Origin: Morella rubra
Taxonomy: Eukaryota > Streptophyta > Magnoliopsida > Fagales > Myricaceae
Length of the DNA stretch: 64,000 bases
NCBI GenBank assembly: GCA_003952965.2
Contig: CM025851.1
Location: 3,621,307-3,685,306, forward strand
Direction of reading: 5' to 3'
Both the position numbers and the translations under genes were made by a program. Shown here in pieces: positions 12,085 to 24,100 of this stretch (position 1 is the first letter of the stretch; every line of letters starts with the position of its first letter). The notes under the pieces were generated by a model. The model did no database searches. It was not told the DNA's origin and worked only from the letters and a program-made list of their open reading frames with translations.

Positions 12085-12484
12085 AGTTGCTCATGAAGAT
12101 ATAGCGATAAGCCCATGAAGTTTCATGTTTAGGCTCTCAATTTTATTGCACTATAAATCTTAACTTACAACCAAAGGCAGGAGAGCTGCCTATATAGCAA
12201 AGAATTACATTATGCAAGAAAAAATCTCTCTTCCTCAAACCACACTAGTTCTTTCCTCAACACAGAAAAACAAAAATTTAAAGTACTAGGCCAGGGATGA
12301 CTTACATCACAATAAATATGAGCCCACAGATGAGTGGAGGTCTTTGCTGGTTCTTTCTCACTCTCCAAACAGACCAACAGAGTTCCAGATCAAAACTCCA
12401 TTTTCTAAGAACTTAAATCAGAAAGGGAATCCAACCACAACAAATCAGAAAAGAAACTGGAAAAGGATTACTTTCTTCAGGTAC
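12085..12484. other. 3' flank of the acidic-protein gene
   Basis: About 400 bp between the retroelement and the stop codon of the minus-strand gene. It should hold that gene's 3' UTR. TTTTATTGCA at about 12141 (plus) places an AATAAA-type signal on the minus strand within reach. Nothing else is visible. Confidence 0.4.
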
Positions 12485-15400
12485 TTAATTCATCACAGTT
12501 GCACAACACATGCAGATGCCAAAGAAGGAAGTCTTGGGCTTGCGCTTCTCTCTACCTTCATGTGGGGTTGATACAGCTTCCTTAGTAGACGAGTTACACA
12601 ATTCTCTGGTTGCCTTCTTGGCTGCAGCACTGTTCTCCTGTTTCTGTGGTATGACCGCCATTTTAGCTTCTTCTTCCTCTTTCAAGAAGCCTAGGAACGG
12701 AATCCTTGACTTCTCAGAATCACTTCTTTCCAACGTGATGACCTTCTCCTCCACGGTCATTGACTGAGACGGTAACAGGTGTCTGTTGTACAGAAGATCC
12801 GCAACAGAGTTTCCGAGAGTAAATTCAGCCTTGCTCGACAAGCTCTCCATTGTAGCCTTATCCTGAAACAGCAGTGGGGCTTGATCTGAGTCATCGCCTC
12901 TTTCTTCACTTCGAAGCTCGAGATCAAAGCTAGGGGATTTTCGCAACGGAACATGGGTGTTCATGTTATCGGGATTTGATTCAGTGCTAAGCCTTCCCAG
13001 ACTTTCACGTGCTTCAGTCCTACCGTTTGCATATACGGATACTTCCCCTTCGACGTTTCGTACACAGGACTTTGTAGCTGCAGTTGTAGTGGAGCCGAAT
13101 GAGGAGGAGCTTGCAACAAAGAAATCATCGCAGCTTTCTTGCTTCAGTTCAGCACTTAGCTCATAGGTGCTTCGAATGGTCTGAGGTGCCATTGTAGTAA
13201 TCCGGTTGTGAACTTGAGACTGTATTATGGAGGAAGAAGACAGTGAGAGAAAAGCTTTTGCGTGTTCAACTAGAAATGGTTGAATTGTAACTCGTTTTGC
13301 AGTTTCACCTCCGTCTGTGTCATTCACCGTGGCGTGTGAAGTTTCTGCTTTTTTCTCAGATTCTTCCACAATTTCCTTCTCCTCTGCTCTCTCCTCTTCC
13401 CATCTGTGATCCGTGACAATCAACTCCGCCGGAACAGGAACCGCTCCATTTTCAGAAACCACTAGAAGCTCTTGTTCTGAGTCCTTGCGGCCTGCGTCAG
13501 AAGCCTTATTCTGGTTCAAAGATAGCACATCAACTTGGCAAGCATTCTCAGCGGGCTTTGCCTCCTCGATTGGACAGTCTTTGGTATGCCTGAAATTACT
13601 AGAAACATCTGCCACATTTCGCTGTTGATAGTCCTCATTTTCAGACGCTATCTTACTTAAATTCGATCGGGATCCATTTGCCCCGTCGATCTTTGATTCT
13701 TCCGCTAGCTCTTCAAAGAACTGAGTTGCGTTATACTCATGCCGGTTCTCTTCAGTTTCTGATCCACTTCCGGCTATTTTGGTGTCTTCAGTAAGAACCA
13801 CGCATTTGTCCTCGGGTTCAGACACTTCTTGGTGGGAGTTTAATGGCTTATCCAGCAGATCAGTTTCGACTTGTGGATTTAAGGAATCATTCCTAATTGA
13901 ATTGACCACAGTAGAGAACTCCCCATTGCATTTGATCGGACTACTTTCGGGAGCATCGGATTTTCTTGTCGTCAATTCGCCCAAACCAAACCCTGCGTTT
14001 TCTCTGTTGGTTTTCTCAATTTTGCCTTTGTCTGGCATCTTTCCTTCTTCGGATGGTGCTTCTTTTGCCATCGAGTTAGCGATTTCCTTTTCTACATTAG
14101 GATTGTCACCCGGGTTGTTTGACAAGTTCTCCTCACAAGCACCTTCTAAACTCGATTCTACAAAATCCTGAATTCCTTGCAGTAAATCTCTGCTATCTTC
14201 TTCAGATAGGTTAGCATTAACTTTCTCCAGTTCATGTTGAGAAGACTTCAAATCTGGAAATTCTCGAGGTTCTGAATCATGTGGCGGAGATATAGCATTG
14301 AAAGTTGAATTTGCAGTGCCCCCTGTCGCAGTTATAGCAAACAAACGAAAATGTCTTAATTCACATCTATCATCAATGATTTGCGTACAGTCAAATAAAA
14401 CCAGTGGACTAAGTTTGCTGACCTTCCCTGATGGAAGCCTGCTTCTCAAGCTGATGATCACTTGCTCCCCATAGATTCTCCTCCAAATTTGACTCTGTTG
14501 TCCTCTCGTGAACTTCCGAATAGTATGGTGAAGAAGCTGGTTTTAGTTCACTGTCTTCGCCACTTGCTTCAATCGATTTTACTACTGTTCTTAAAGATTC
14601 AGCGGGTTGTTGAGTGCTCTACAGTAGTAAAAGGGCACAGTGAACTCTGTCATTGGTGGAAAGATGGAAACTTGCTGATACTGTTGCTAAAAAGGACACA
14701 CATGAATGTTTACGGAACTTGCAGATTGATCTTAAGTCAAAAAAATTAATTTCAGCCTTGCTCGACAAGCTTCTCCATTGTAGCCTTATCCTGAAACAGC
14801 AGTGGGGCTTGATCAGAGTCTATCTGCCTCTTTCTTCACTTCGAAGCTCGAGATCAAAGCTAGGGGATTTTCGCAACGGAACATTGGTGTGTGTCATGTT
14901 ATCGGGATTTGATTCAGTGCTAAGCTACTTCCCAGACTTTCAGCGTGCTTCAGTCCTACCGTTTGCATATACGGATACTTCCCCTTCGACGTTTCGTACA
15001 CAGGACTTTGTAGCTGCAGTTGTAGTGGAGCCGAATGAGGAGGAGCTTGCAACAAAGAAATCATCGCAGCTTTCTTGCTTCAGTTCAGCACTTAGCTCAT
15101 AGGTGCTTCGAATGGTCTGAGGTGCCATTGTAGTAATCCGGTTGTGAACTTGAGACTGTATTATGGAGGAAGAAGACAGTGAGAGAAAAGCTTTTGCGTG
15201 TTCAACTAGAAATGGTTGAATTGTAACTCGTTTTGCAGTTTCACCTCCGTCTGTGTCATTCACCGTGGCGTGTGAAGTTTCTGCTTTTTTCTCAGATTCT
15301 TCCACAATTTCCTTCTCCTCTGCTCTCTCCTCTTCCCATCTGTGATCCGTGACAATCAACTCCGCCGGAACAGGAACCGCTCCATTTTCAGAAACCACTA

Positions 15401-17462
15401 GAAGCTCTTGTTCTGAGTCCTTGCGGCCTGCGTCAGAAGCCTTATTCTGGTTCAAAGATAGCACATCAACTTGGCAAGCATTCTCAGCGGGCTTTGCCTC
15501 CTCGATTGGACAGTCTTTGGTATGCCTGAAATTACTAGAAACATCTGCCACATTTCGCTGTTGATAGTCCTCATTTTCAGACGCTATCTTACTTAAATTC
15601 GATCGGGATCCATTTGCCCCGTCGATCTTTGATTCTTCCGCTAGCTCTTCAAAGAACTGAGTTGCGTTATACTCATGCCGGTTCTCTTCAGTTTCTGATC
15701 CACTTCCGGCTATTTTGGTGTCTTCAGTAAGAACCACGCATTTGTCCTCGGGTTCAGACACTTCTTGGTGGGAGTTTAATGGCTTATCCAGCAGATCAGT
15801 TTCGACTTGTGGATTTAAGGAATCATTCCTAATTGAATTGACCACAGTAGAGAACTCCCCATTGCATTTGATCGGACTACTTTCGGGAGCATCGGATTTT
15901 CTTGTCGTCAATTCGCCCAAACCAAACCCTGCGTTTTCTCTGTTGGTTTTCTCAATTTTGCCTTTGTCTGGCATCTTTCCTTCTTCGGATGGTGCTTCTT
16001 TTGCCATCGAGTTAGCGATTTCCTTTTCTACATTAGGATTGTCACCCGGGTTGTTTGACAAGTTCTCCTCACAAGCACCTTCTAAACTCGATTCTACAAA
16101 ATCCTGAATTCCTTGCAGTAAATCTCTGCTATCTTCTTCAGATAGGTTAGCATTAACTTTCTCCAGTTCATGTTGAGAAGACTTCAAATCTGGAAATTCT
16201 CGAGGTTCTGAATCATGTGGCGGAGATATAGCATTGAAAGTTGAATTTGCAGTGCCCCCTGTCGCAGTTATAGCAAACAAACGAAAATGTCTTAATTCAC
16301 ATCTATCATCAATGATTTGCGTACAGTCAAATAAAACCAGTGGACTAAGTTTGCTGACCTTCCCTGATGGAAGCCTGCTTCTCAAGCTGATGATCACTTG
16401 CTCCCCATAGATTCTCCTCCAAATTTGACTCTGTTGTCCTCTCGTGAACTTCCGAATAGTATGGTGAAGAAGCTGGTTTTAGTTCACTGTCTTCGCCACT
16501 TGCTTCAATCGATTTTACTACTGTTCTTAAAGATTCAGCGGGTTGTTGAGTCTCATTTTCTTCTTGCTCTACAGTAGTAAAAGGGCACAGTGAACTCTGT
16601 CATTGGTGGAAAGATGGAAACTTGCTGATACTGTTGCTAAAAAGGACACAGTTTTTGTTTGTTGGTGCTCTGTGTATGGAGGGGATGAATGCTACCCCCA
16701 CCCCTTTTGTACGGAACTTGCAGATTGATCTTAATGATACTTACCACTTACCCCTCAAAAAAATTACGTCATTGGAATCAAGTTCTTTAAACTAGTTAGA
16801 TCGATCGAGTAAGCTAACCTTGATTTCTGGAAGCTTGCTTCTGAAGCTGATCATTACTTGTTACCAATAGATTCTCCTCTAAATCTGACTCTATTGCCTT
16901 CTCACGATATTCCTTATCTTTCTCACAAGAAGCTGGCATGAATTTGCTGTCTTCGCCGCTTGCTCCAATTGGTTCCATTAGTGCTTTTGGAGATCCGGTG
17001 GGAGAATAAACTTCGCTGTCTTTTTGCTCTATAGAAGCAAGGAGGCTGACGTTTTTAAGTCTTAACGGACACATGAATTAATCGAAAGTAGGTAAAGCTT
17101 AATGAATTTAAGTAATCGTTAAGAAGTAGGAAATCATGAACCTCTTCCACCTAATGTCTCTTTTTCTGTATGAGGATCTTTTGCTCCTGTTGGAATATCA
17201 GAAGCCAGCCTTGTGACTTCCTCATCTTCACCTTTGGCTTCAGGTATGGGAACTGTTTGATTTGCTCCTTGCACATCATCTGCATCAGCAGCTTCTTGCA
17301 ACAAGTTTTTGGAATCAATAGCATTGGTGTTATCTTCTTCTGCATTTGTACGAGAGTGAAATAATTCGGCAACTTATTCAGGACAAACAAACCACGGATA
17401 ATCTCAAGAATTGCGTTACCTTTCAAACCGGACGTGTTATTGTTACCCATCTCATTGCCCAT
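12485..17462 (-). CDS. Acidic, low-complexity protein with predicted N-myristoylation and a C-terminal Cys cluster (unknown function)
   Basis: I do not recognise the family. Read with the 1.9-kb duplication collapsed, the coding exons are 17462-17420, 17339-17151, 17028-16819, 16568-16359 and a last exon (14322-12485 in copy 1; copy 2 starts at 16258). They total 2490 nt, 829 aa, in frame throughout with phase-1 introns. A further intron ends at 17480, in the 5' UTR. The protein starts MGNEMGNNNTSGLK, an N-myristoylation-type Met-Gly start. It continues as a Glu/Ser/Lys-rich, probably disordered chain and ends SFFGICMCCATVMN, whose Cys residues could be S-acylated. Exons 3 and 4 are homologous. 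A donor at 17141 could replace 17150 in exon 2 without changing phase. The long ORFs at 12485-14461 and 14940-16397 start inside exon 4 in another frame and read through an intron; they are not the true start. Confidence 0.7.
12825..14750. repeat. Tandem duplication inside the acidic-protein gene, copy 1
   Basis: Covers most of the last exon, the last intron and exon 4. From about 13011 to about 14610 it appears identical, base for base by eye, to 14947-16546. Its right margin (14610-14750) differs from copy 2 by several deletions. One is about 14 bp inside exon 4 near 14613, which breaks the frame there; others lie in the following intron, about 80 bp in all. Probably an assembly artefact. 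Confidence 0.85.
14751..16766. repeat. Tandem duplication inside the acidic-protein gene, copy 2
   Basis: Second copy of 12825-14750. Its left margin (14751-14946) differs from copy 1 by scattered 1-3 base insertions that create a stop at 14940 in the last-exon frame. The following 1.6 kb is identical to copy 1, non-coding DNA included. It continues seamlessly into the unique upstream exons, so this copy carries the intact exon 4. Confidence 0.85.
16359..17028 (-). other. Pair of homologous 210-nt exons (exon duplication)
   Basis: Exons 17028-16819 and 16568-16359 are both exactly 210 nt, both phase 1 at each end, and encode related 70-residue modules, about 32 of 71 positions identical by hand. 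Shared islands are ASGEDS, PAS, ES.LEENL and QL.KQAS. Symmetric phase lets such an exon duplicate without a frameshift. This is an old duplication, separate from the recent 1.9-kb repeat. Confidence 0.8.
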
Positions 17463-20400
17463 GTCTATTTTCCCAACTCCTACAATATCAGAGAAAAGCA
17501 AAATGATCGAGACTCATGAGAGAAACCAACTACGAGGGCATCTTTGAGTAGCAGTGCATACTTAAAGAGGGCTCAAATTTCAAAATTTGCGAGTCTTTAG
17601 ATCTCCATACCATGTCGATGATGATGGTGTTCACATGCAGATAGCTGTAAACATATTGAGGACAGCTCCATTCATCTGAGGCTGCCAGAGCATTAATACT
17701 AGATTAGATCGTCTACGTCACTGTTATTGCTTAAAGCATAAGCCTCACTGGTTCAATTCTCAGCCAAACATGATTACCTCTAAAAGTAGTGGAATATCTA
17801 CATTCCCCTTCTTTCTGTCAAGATTTTTATACTATCCCATGAGGACCTTGTTAACTAAATTAAGCCATCTGTCGGCGACTCTATGTGCCTTGCGTAGCCT
17901 ATCTATATGATTGTGTCTTTCTGAACTCCTACTCAATATTGCAGAAGGCCGGGCATCCCCGGAAGAATTTTAAAGCACCCCATTTTTCACATGCGCCGCA
18001 CAGCCACCTATGAGGTGTTCCGATGGTACTGTATTTGAGTTTGTTAAACCCTGGACGGAGTTCATTATGCAGCTGGTCCATAAAGGTCTTGTTTTTGTTC
18101 AGGGATATGGGGAAGTGCTGCAGAAAATGGTCCCAATTTGAATGTAAATATTCATACGACTTTAGGAAAGAGGGCCGACATAACCGACCAGAGGATCAAA
18201 AAGGGTCATCGAATATGGATGGGATCTCAAACATATCCACAAACGTAACAAGATAATGCAACTCCTTTGGTCTAGTTTAATGCAGCCTAGACAGTCTCTA
18301 TCATTTGATGTTGGGCCGAGCCACATGTGGAAAAATTGGCCACGTTGAGGTCTTTCATCGCAGACTGGTCTAATTATTCTTTCTTCCGCTGTGGGTTTGG
18401 AATAATGGTTTTGATAAGGCCATGAACAGAGTGGCCCTCTTCTTTAGGATTTATTGGTCTCAAAGGTCTATTCTAGATGTTGGGCAGCTGGAAGCAGAGG
18501 TGCCTTTAAGGCTAAGCTCATCATAGCAGAGCATTATTACTTGGAACTCTCTGCCTGTCTAGCTGCTCAAAAGTTAACTACATGGACCCTCTCTCTCCCT
18601 TTCCTCGTTAGAGGAACATAAAGAGAGGTTGGTGGAAATCCATCGCGCCTTCTTTTGAACTAAAAATCGGCTCAGGAAATGATTAGACCATATTGCATCC
18701 ATATGAAGCACTGACTTTCTTTTTGAGTAGCCTAATTTTTATTTTTTTTGGGGATAACTAGGAGAAATTTTATCCTACCACTTAAGGGAATTTATCTAAT
18801 GAATAGATAAACCTTGAGAGCTAGCACAGACATATTTACACCCTGCAACTCATGCTTGAGTAAGTTACGATATTCACTTAATAGTAAATCGAATATGTGA
18901 CCTGTGCTTGGTTACCCAATGGATGGACATACGGGAGGGACCATAAAGTAAGAACATTCAACGGAGAAATTACAGAGCTAGCCAATTTGTTCATTTGTCT
19001 TTAGATTCGACTGAATAAAAAATTGTAATAAAGGCTGTAATATGCGTGGCTGTACATGCGTCATGTCATGCGTGTCATAAATTATGTGAGGGACGACATG
19101 TTTTCAGGACTTTTCCTTGGGAATGTTCCGTGAAGCCTCAAAGTCGGCTTTCCTAGGTTTCAGACTCTCTGAAACTGCCTTCCCCTTTCTGCATCGCCGA
19201 GGTCGTCCAGCTGTATTTGACGGATCGCCTAAGATTCAGGAGAGTTTCCATATTTTATCTCAATCTATTATGCACCGTTCAGCAGCTACAATGTCAGACT
19301 GCCAGACTTTTCTGCGCGTTTAAAAGTTTATTTAGCTTTAGATGATCTTCCTATCGTTTAGAGGAATTGGACGGAGAGGACTTGGTGGAAGTGTAGCAGA
19401 GAAGGGATTCTATAGAAAGCTATATAAAGAGACTACGGTGATTTAAAGTTACGAATCTAACATTTTAAAACTGAATACGTCATTTAATAAGTCAGGTTAA
19501 AATTGAGTTACGGCATTTTATCTTCTCACATATTTAAATAATGCAATCAACTTTGGAACATTAGATTTTTATATTTAAATCTCAATTATCGTTTTGAATG
19601 ACTTTGCACGGATTATTTTTGCAAATAATATGTTGTCACAATAACATTTATGATCCAACTATAAAATTACAATTTAGGTGGCTAGTAAACAATTCTTGCA
19701 AAATCATACAGAGTAACGGTTGTGATTTATAACAAATTTAACGTTTCAAGACTGTTAACCTCATTTAATGAGAGGTATACCATCTATTCTCCTCTTTACA
19801 TGATTTTACATAATTTATTTTTGCGCAGAATCTATTATAGTGCCTTATATTCTTTCTTTCTTTCTTTTCTAAGCATGTGCCATGCATGTGCTTTCGATGC
19901 TTCATCAATCTGTTTTACATGGCAGATAGAAGAAGCCTCATTGACCATTGCACAAGGGCCGGGCGACCAGAATGTTGTGAGAAGGCTCCGTTGTCACAAT
20001 TCTTCGTACGTGATAATTCCCTTATGATTTCTTAACACGATCTTACAAGTTCGTGCTTAGAAGGAACAATCAAATTCTCGTTCAGAAACACTATCTCGAT
20101 CATCGATATGGAATTTCGACAATTTTATTGCTGGAGCGAGTGAAATTCATATTCTGGTGGTCTCAGACGAGCTTGGTTGGAGTTCATGATTTTGAGGTCA
20201 TTTAAAAGTCTTCCAGGCTCTTAAGCTGATAAGAAATAAACAAAAGATGAGGGGTTTCGTACCTGCTGCAGTATCATCCATGTAGAAACATGTTTGGTCA
20301 ACCATGACGCGGAAGACAGTATAAGTTATTTGAAAGTGATGTGGACAGAAATTTTTTTGTTCGAAAACATACTGATCAATTGAGAAGAGATTCTGATCGC

Positions 20401-20780
20401 TACACATGTGAATTCACAAATTGAGGAATGCGCAACTAAAGTCGTTGTATTTTTATTAGTCTAAACTGAATCGAGTTCCTAAATTGAAACAATACTTTGA
20501 TCCAACAGCCAAAAAGTCTAATTCCATCCGAGGTTACATCCTCGTGATGATAAAATAATAATCAGACATTCAGACTTTTGGCATTGAGGTTGCATCCTCA
20601 TCATCTTCCGCTTACTTGCTCATCATGCTTTCTTGTTTTTCAAATTTAGATCAACGCGGATCAGTCGACCAGCTGCAAAACTTCGTTGAGCAGAAACACG
20701 TCTTCCTTGTTTGTTTCGTCTCCAAATACTGGCATCCATTAACGGAAACGAGGGAAACCGCCATACCCCATTTAATTGCT
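17463..20780. other. Intergenic region between the acidic-protein gene and the first Ca2+-ATPase gene
   Basis: About 3.3 kb. The first part should contain the promoter and a 5' UTR exon of the minus-strand gene, because a splice acceptor lies at 17480 just before its ATG. Elsewhere I see only short, motif-free ORFs (for example 18023-18256, 19117-19323, 19722-20027) and AT-rich DNA. No RNA gene was recognised. Confidence 0.5.
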
Positions 20781-20784
20781 CTTC

Positions 20785-20879
20785 ACGACACGTGTGCGGT
20801 GACGTGTGCGAAAAGTAGAGGGAAGGGAGGAGGATAAAGTGTTGGGCTTCTCTTCTCAACCGACATCCCGACTATAAAG
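20785..20879 (+). promoter_or_regulatory. Promoter of the first Ca2+-ATPase gene: ABRE/G-box pair and TATA box
   Basis: ACACGTGT (20788-20795) contains a CACGTG core, and GACGTGTGCG (20801-20810) a second ACGTG core 13 bp on. A TATAAAG box follows at 20873-20879, about 320 bp before the start codon. Paired ACGTG elements near a TATA box are the usual form of abscisic-acid-responsive plant promoters, so ABA or stress control is a reasonable inference only. Confidence 0.55.
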
Positions 20880-21199
20880 TTAAAACGCCCGACACCGATT
20901 CCTCTACTACTTTCGCGTTGCCATTTCATCTTTCTCCAACGTACTAGAAGAGCAGTTTTGTGGCTCCAAGTCTTTGTTTCTCAGTCTTAGACAAAAGCTA
21001 ATATACATCCTTGATATTGTAGTGTAAGTGGTTATTACCCATTTGGCATTGGGGAGCATATCTCCGTTACACTTGCTCTGTCCCCAGATTCTCTCTCAAG
21101 AGCCTTTATCGCTCCTAGTTGTTTTTCTCGTCGCTGTAATAACTACTTCGCCAATTCCTTGCTTTCCTACCAATCATCTACTTCTCTTCCTTTTCTCTT

Positions 21200-24100
21200 A
21201 TGCTCTCTAAACGAATGTCTACACGTCTCTTAGCCGACACGGACCGCATTCAGTCTTTACTCCATGCACCTACCACCCTTGGCAAACCCAACAAACGATG
21301 GCATTCGGCTTTCGTTACCATTTACTGTTCAAGAGCTATACTTTCTTTCTTCCAAGATCCCCTACCTGCTAAAAAAGATACGGACGTTTCACGCTCTCCG
21401 TCTTTCATCCTTGTGGATCTCAACCCCGACAATCGGTTCAAAATTGACCAAAAGACTCTCATTCAACTTATCAAAGAGAAGAGTGTTGACACGCTCCAAA
21501 ATAGTGGAGGGGTTGATGGAATAGCGTCCAGTCTGGAAACCGATGTTGACGTCGGGATTCGTGGTGATGTCCAGGATATTGATCGCCGACGCGAGGCTTT
21601 CGGCTCAAACACCTATAAAAGACCGCCTACAAAGAGCTTCTTCCAATTTGTAGTGGAAGCCTTCAAGGATCTTACGATTTTCATCCTTTTAGGCTGTGCT
21701 GCACTTTCTCTGGCGTTTGGCATCAAAGAGAATGGAATAAAAGAAGGATGGTATGACGGTGGAAGCATATTTGTTGCTATATTTCTTGTCATTGCTGTTA
21801 CTGCCATAAGTAACTTCAAGCAAAATAGACAATTTGACAAGTTATCCAAAGTCAGCAACAATATCCAAGTCGATGTTGTGAGAGCTGGGCGACGTCAACA
21901 GATTTCAGTCTTTGAAATTGTTGCTGGAGATGTCGTTTGCTTAAAGATTGGAGATCAGGTTCCAGCAGATGGGCTCTTTTTAGACGGGCATTCATTGCAA
22001 GTGGACGAATCCAGCATGACAGGGGAGAGTGACCACGTAGAAGTTGATCAAACTCATCCATTTCTGGTGTCCGGTACTAAGGTTGCCGATGGCTATGCTC
22101 GAATGCTCGTCACTTCGGTCGGCATGAACACAACATGGGGGGCTATGATGAGCTCGATCAGCCGTGACACCAACGAACAGACACCTCTACAAGCTCGCCT
22201 AAACAAGCTAACTTCATCAATAGGTCAGGTTGGTTTGGCAGTTGCTTTCCTAGTTCTCGTAGTCCTGTTGGTTCGCTACTTCACAGGAAATACAGAGGAT
22301 GAGAATGGAAATAGGGAGTTCAATGGCAGCAAGACCAAGGTTGACGATATAGTGAATTCCGTCGTGGGGATTGTAGCTGCGGCAGTTACCATAGTCGTGG
22401 TTGCCATTCCAGAAGGTTTGCCACTGGCTGTCACGCTTACACTAGCTTATTCCATGAAGAGAATGATGGGCGATCACGCAATGGTGCGGAAGCTCTCTGC
22501 CTGTGAGACCATGGGCTCTGCCACCACCATCTGTACGGATAAAACAGGCACTCTCACGCTGAACCAGATGAAGGTGACAAAGTTTTGGCTAGGTAAAAAA
22601 GCTTTTACAGCAGGTGCTGACTCATCAATTGCTCCACATATCATTCGCTTGGTCCATGAAGGAGTTGCTCTGAACACAACTGGTAGTGTTTACAGGCCTG
22701 CTTTAGAATCCGAAATTGAGTTCTCAGGTAGTCCCACAGAAAAAGCAATTCTTTCATGGGCTGTTCTGGAGCAAAACATGGAAATCGAGCAATTGAAGCG
22801 GAGTTGTACGATTCTTTATGTTGAAGCATTCAATTCAAAGAAGAAACGAAGTGGGGTCCTGATGAGAAGAAACAAAGACCAAACAACCCATGTACACTGG
22901 AAAGGAGCCGCAGAGATGATACTGAAAATGTGTTCAAATTACTATGACGCTTCTGGAATCACGAAGGAGTTGGACGATGATGAAAAGATCAAATTTGAGC
23001 AAATTATCCAAGGTATGGCAGCTAGCAGCCTCCGATGCATTGCTTTTGCGCATAAGCAAGTTTCAGAAGAAGAGAATGCAGATGACAAAGCACATAAAGA
23101 GCTGAAAGAAGATGGTTTGACCCTGTTAGGACTCGTGGGAATTAAGGACCCCTGCCGTCCAGGGGTGAAGAAAGCTGTGGAAGATTGCCAATATGCTGGT
23201 GTGAACATCAAAATGATCACTGGAGACAATATTTTCACAGCAACAGCTATAGCCACTGAATGTGGGATCCTCAGGCCGGGCCATGACGTGTCTGGTGGAG
23301 CAGTAGTAGAAGGCGAGGAATTCAGAAACTACACACCAGAGGAGAGATTGGAGAAAGTTGATAATATTTGTGTGATGGCAAGATCCTCTCCTTTCGACAA
23401 ACTTCTGATGGTAGAATGCCTGAAACAAAAAGGCCATGTGGTAGCAGTTACTGGTGATGGCACAAATGATGCACCGGCATTAAAAGCAGCTGATATAGGG
23501 CTTTCAATGGGGATTCAGGGTACCGAGGTGGCCAAGGAAAGCTCAGACATTGTGATTCTGGATGATAATTTTGCTTCTGTGGCCACAGTTCTAAGGTGGG
23601 GAAGATGCGTCTACAACAACATCCAGAAGTTCATCCAATTCCAACTCACCGTAAATGTTGCAGCTCTTGTGATCAACTTTGTGGCAGCAATTTCAGCCGG
23701 TGAAGTCCCATTAACAGCAGTGCAATTGCTGTGGGTGAATCTGATCATGGACACGTTGGGTGCTCTGGCTCTTGCAACAGAGAAACCCACTAAGGAGCTG
23801 ATGGAAAAACCCCCTGTCGGTCGGACTGGGCCCCTAATCACCAACATTATGTGGAGAAACCTCTTAGCCCAAGCTTTATATCAGATAGCCATCCTCCTGA
23901 CCCTGCAATTCAAAGGTGAAACGATCTTTGGTGTGACCAAGAAGGTAAATGAAACCTTGATCTTTAATACTTTTGTTCTTTGCCAAGTCTTTAATGAATT
24001 CAACGCAAGGAAGCTGGAGAAGAAGAACGTCTTTGAGGGTATACACAGAAACAAGTTGTTTCTTGGAATCATTGCGATAACAATAGTCCTTCAGGTGGTC

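Noticed and set aside
11373-12118. Overlapping ORFs on both strands as small genes
   Set aside because: They lie entirely within an insertion bounded by a perfect 16-bp TSD, overlap each other and contain only low-complexity Arg/Glu/Gly-rich sequence.
12485-14461. The 658-codon minus-strand ORF as a complete single-exon gene
   Set aside because: Its first ~46 codons run through exon 4 in the wrong frame and then through an intron. Correct exon joining gives a different upstream frame, and homologous exon 3 supports the splice model.
14940-16397. The 485-codon minus-strand ORF as a second, truncated paralogue
   Set aside because: It is identical to copy 1 over about 1.6 kb including intron DNA, and its stop arises from small insertions in the noisy seam. 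A misassembled duplicate is more likely than a second gene.
17727-17775. Possible tRNA (GGTTCAATTC resembles a B box)
   Set aside because: No A box, acceptor stem or anticodon arm can be drawn around it.
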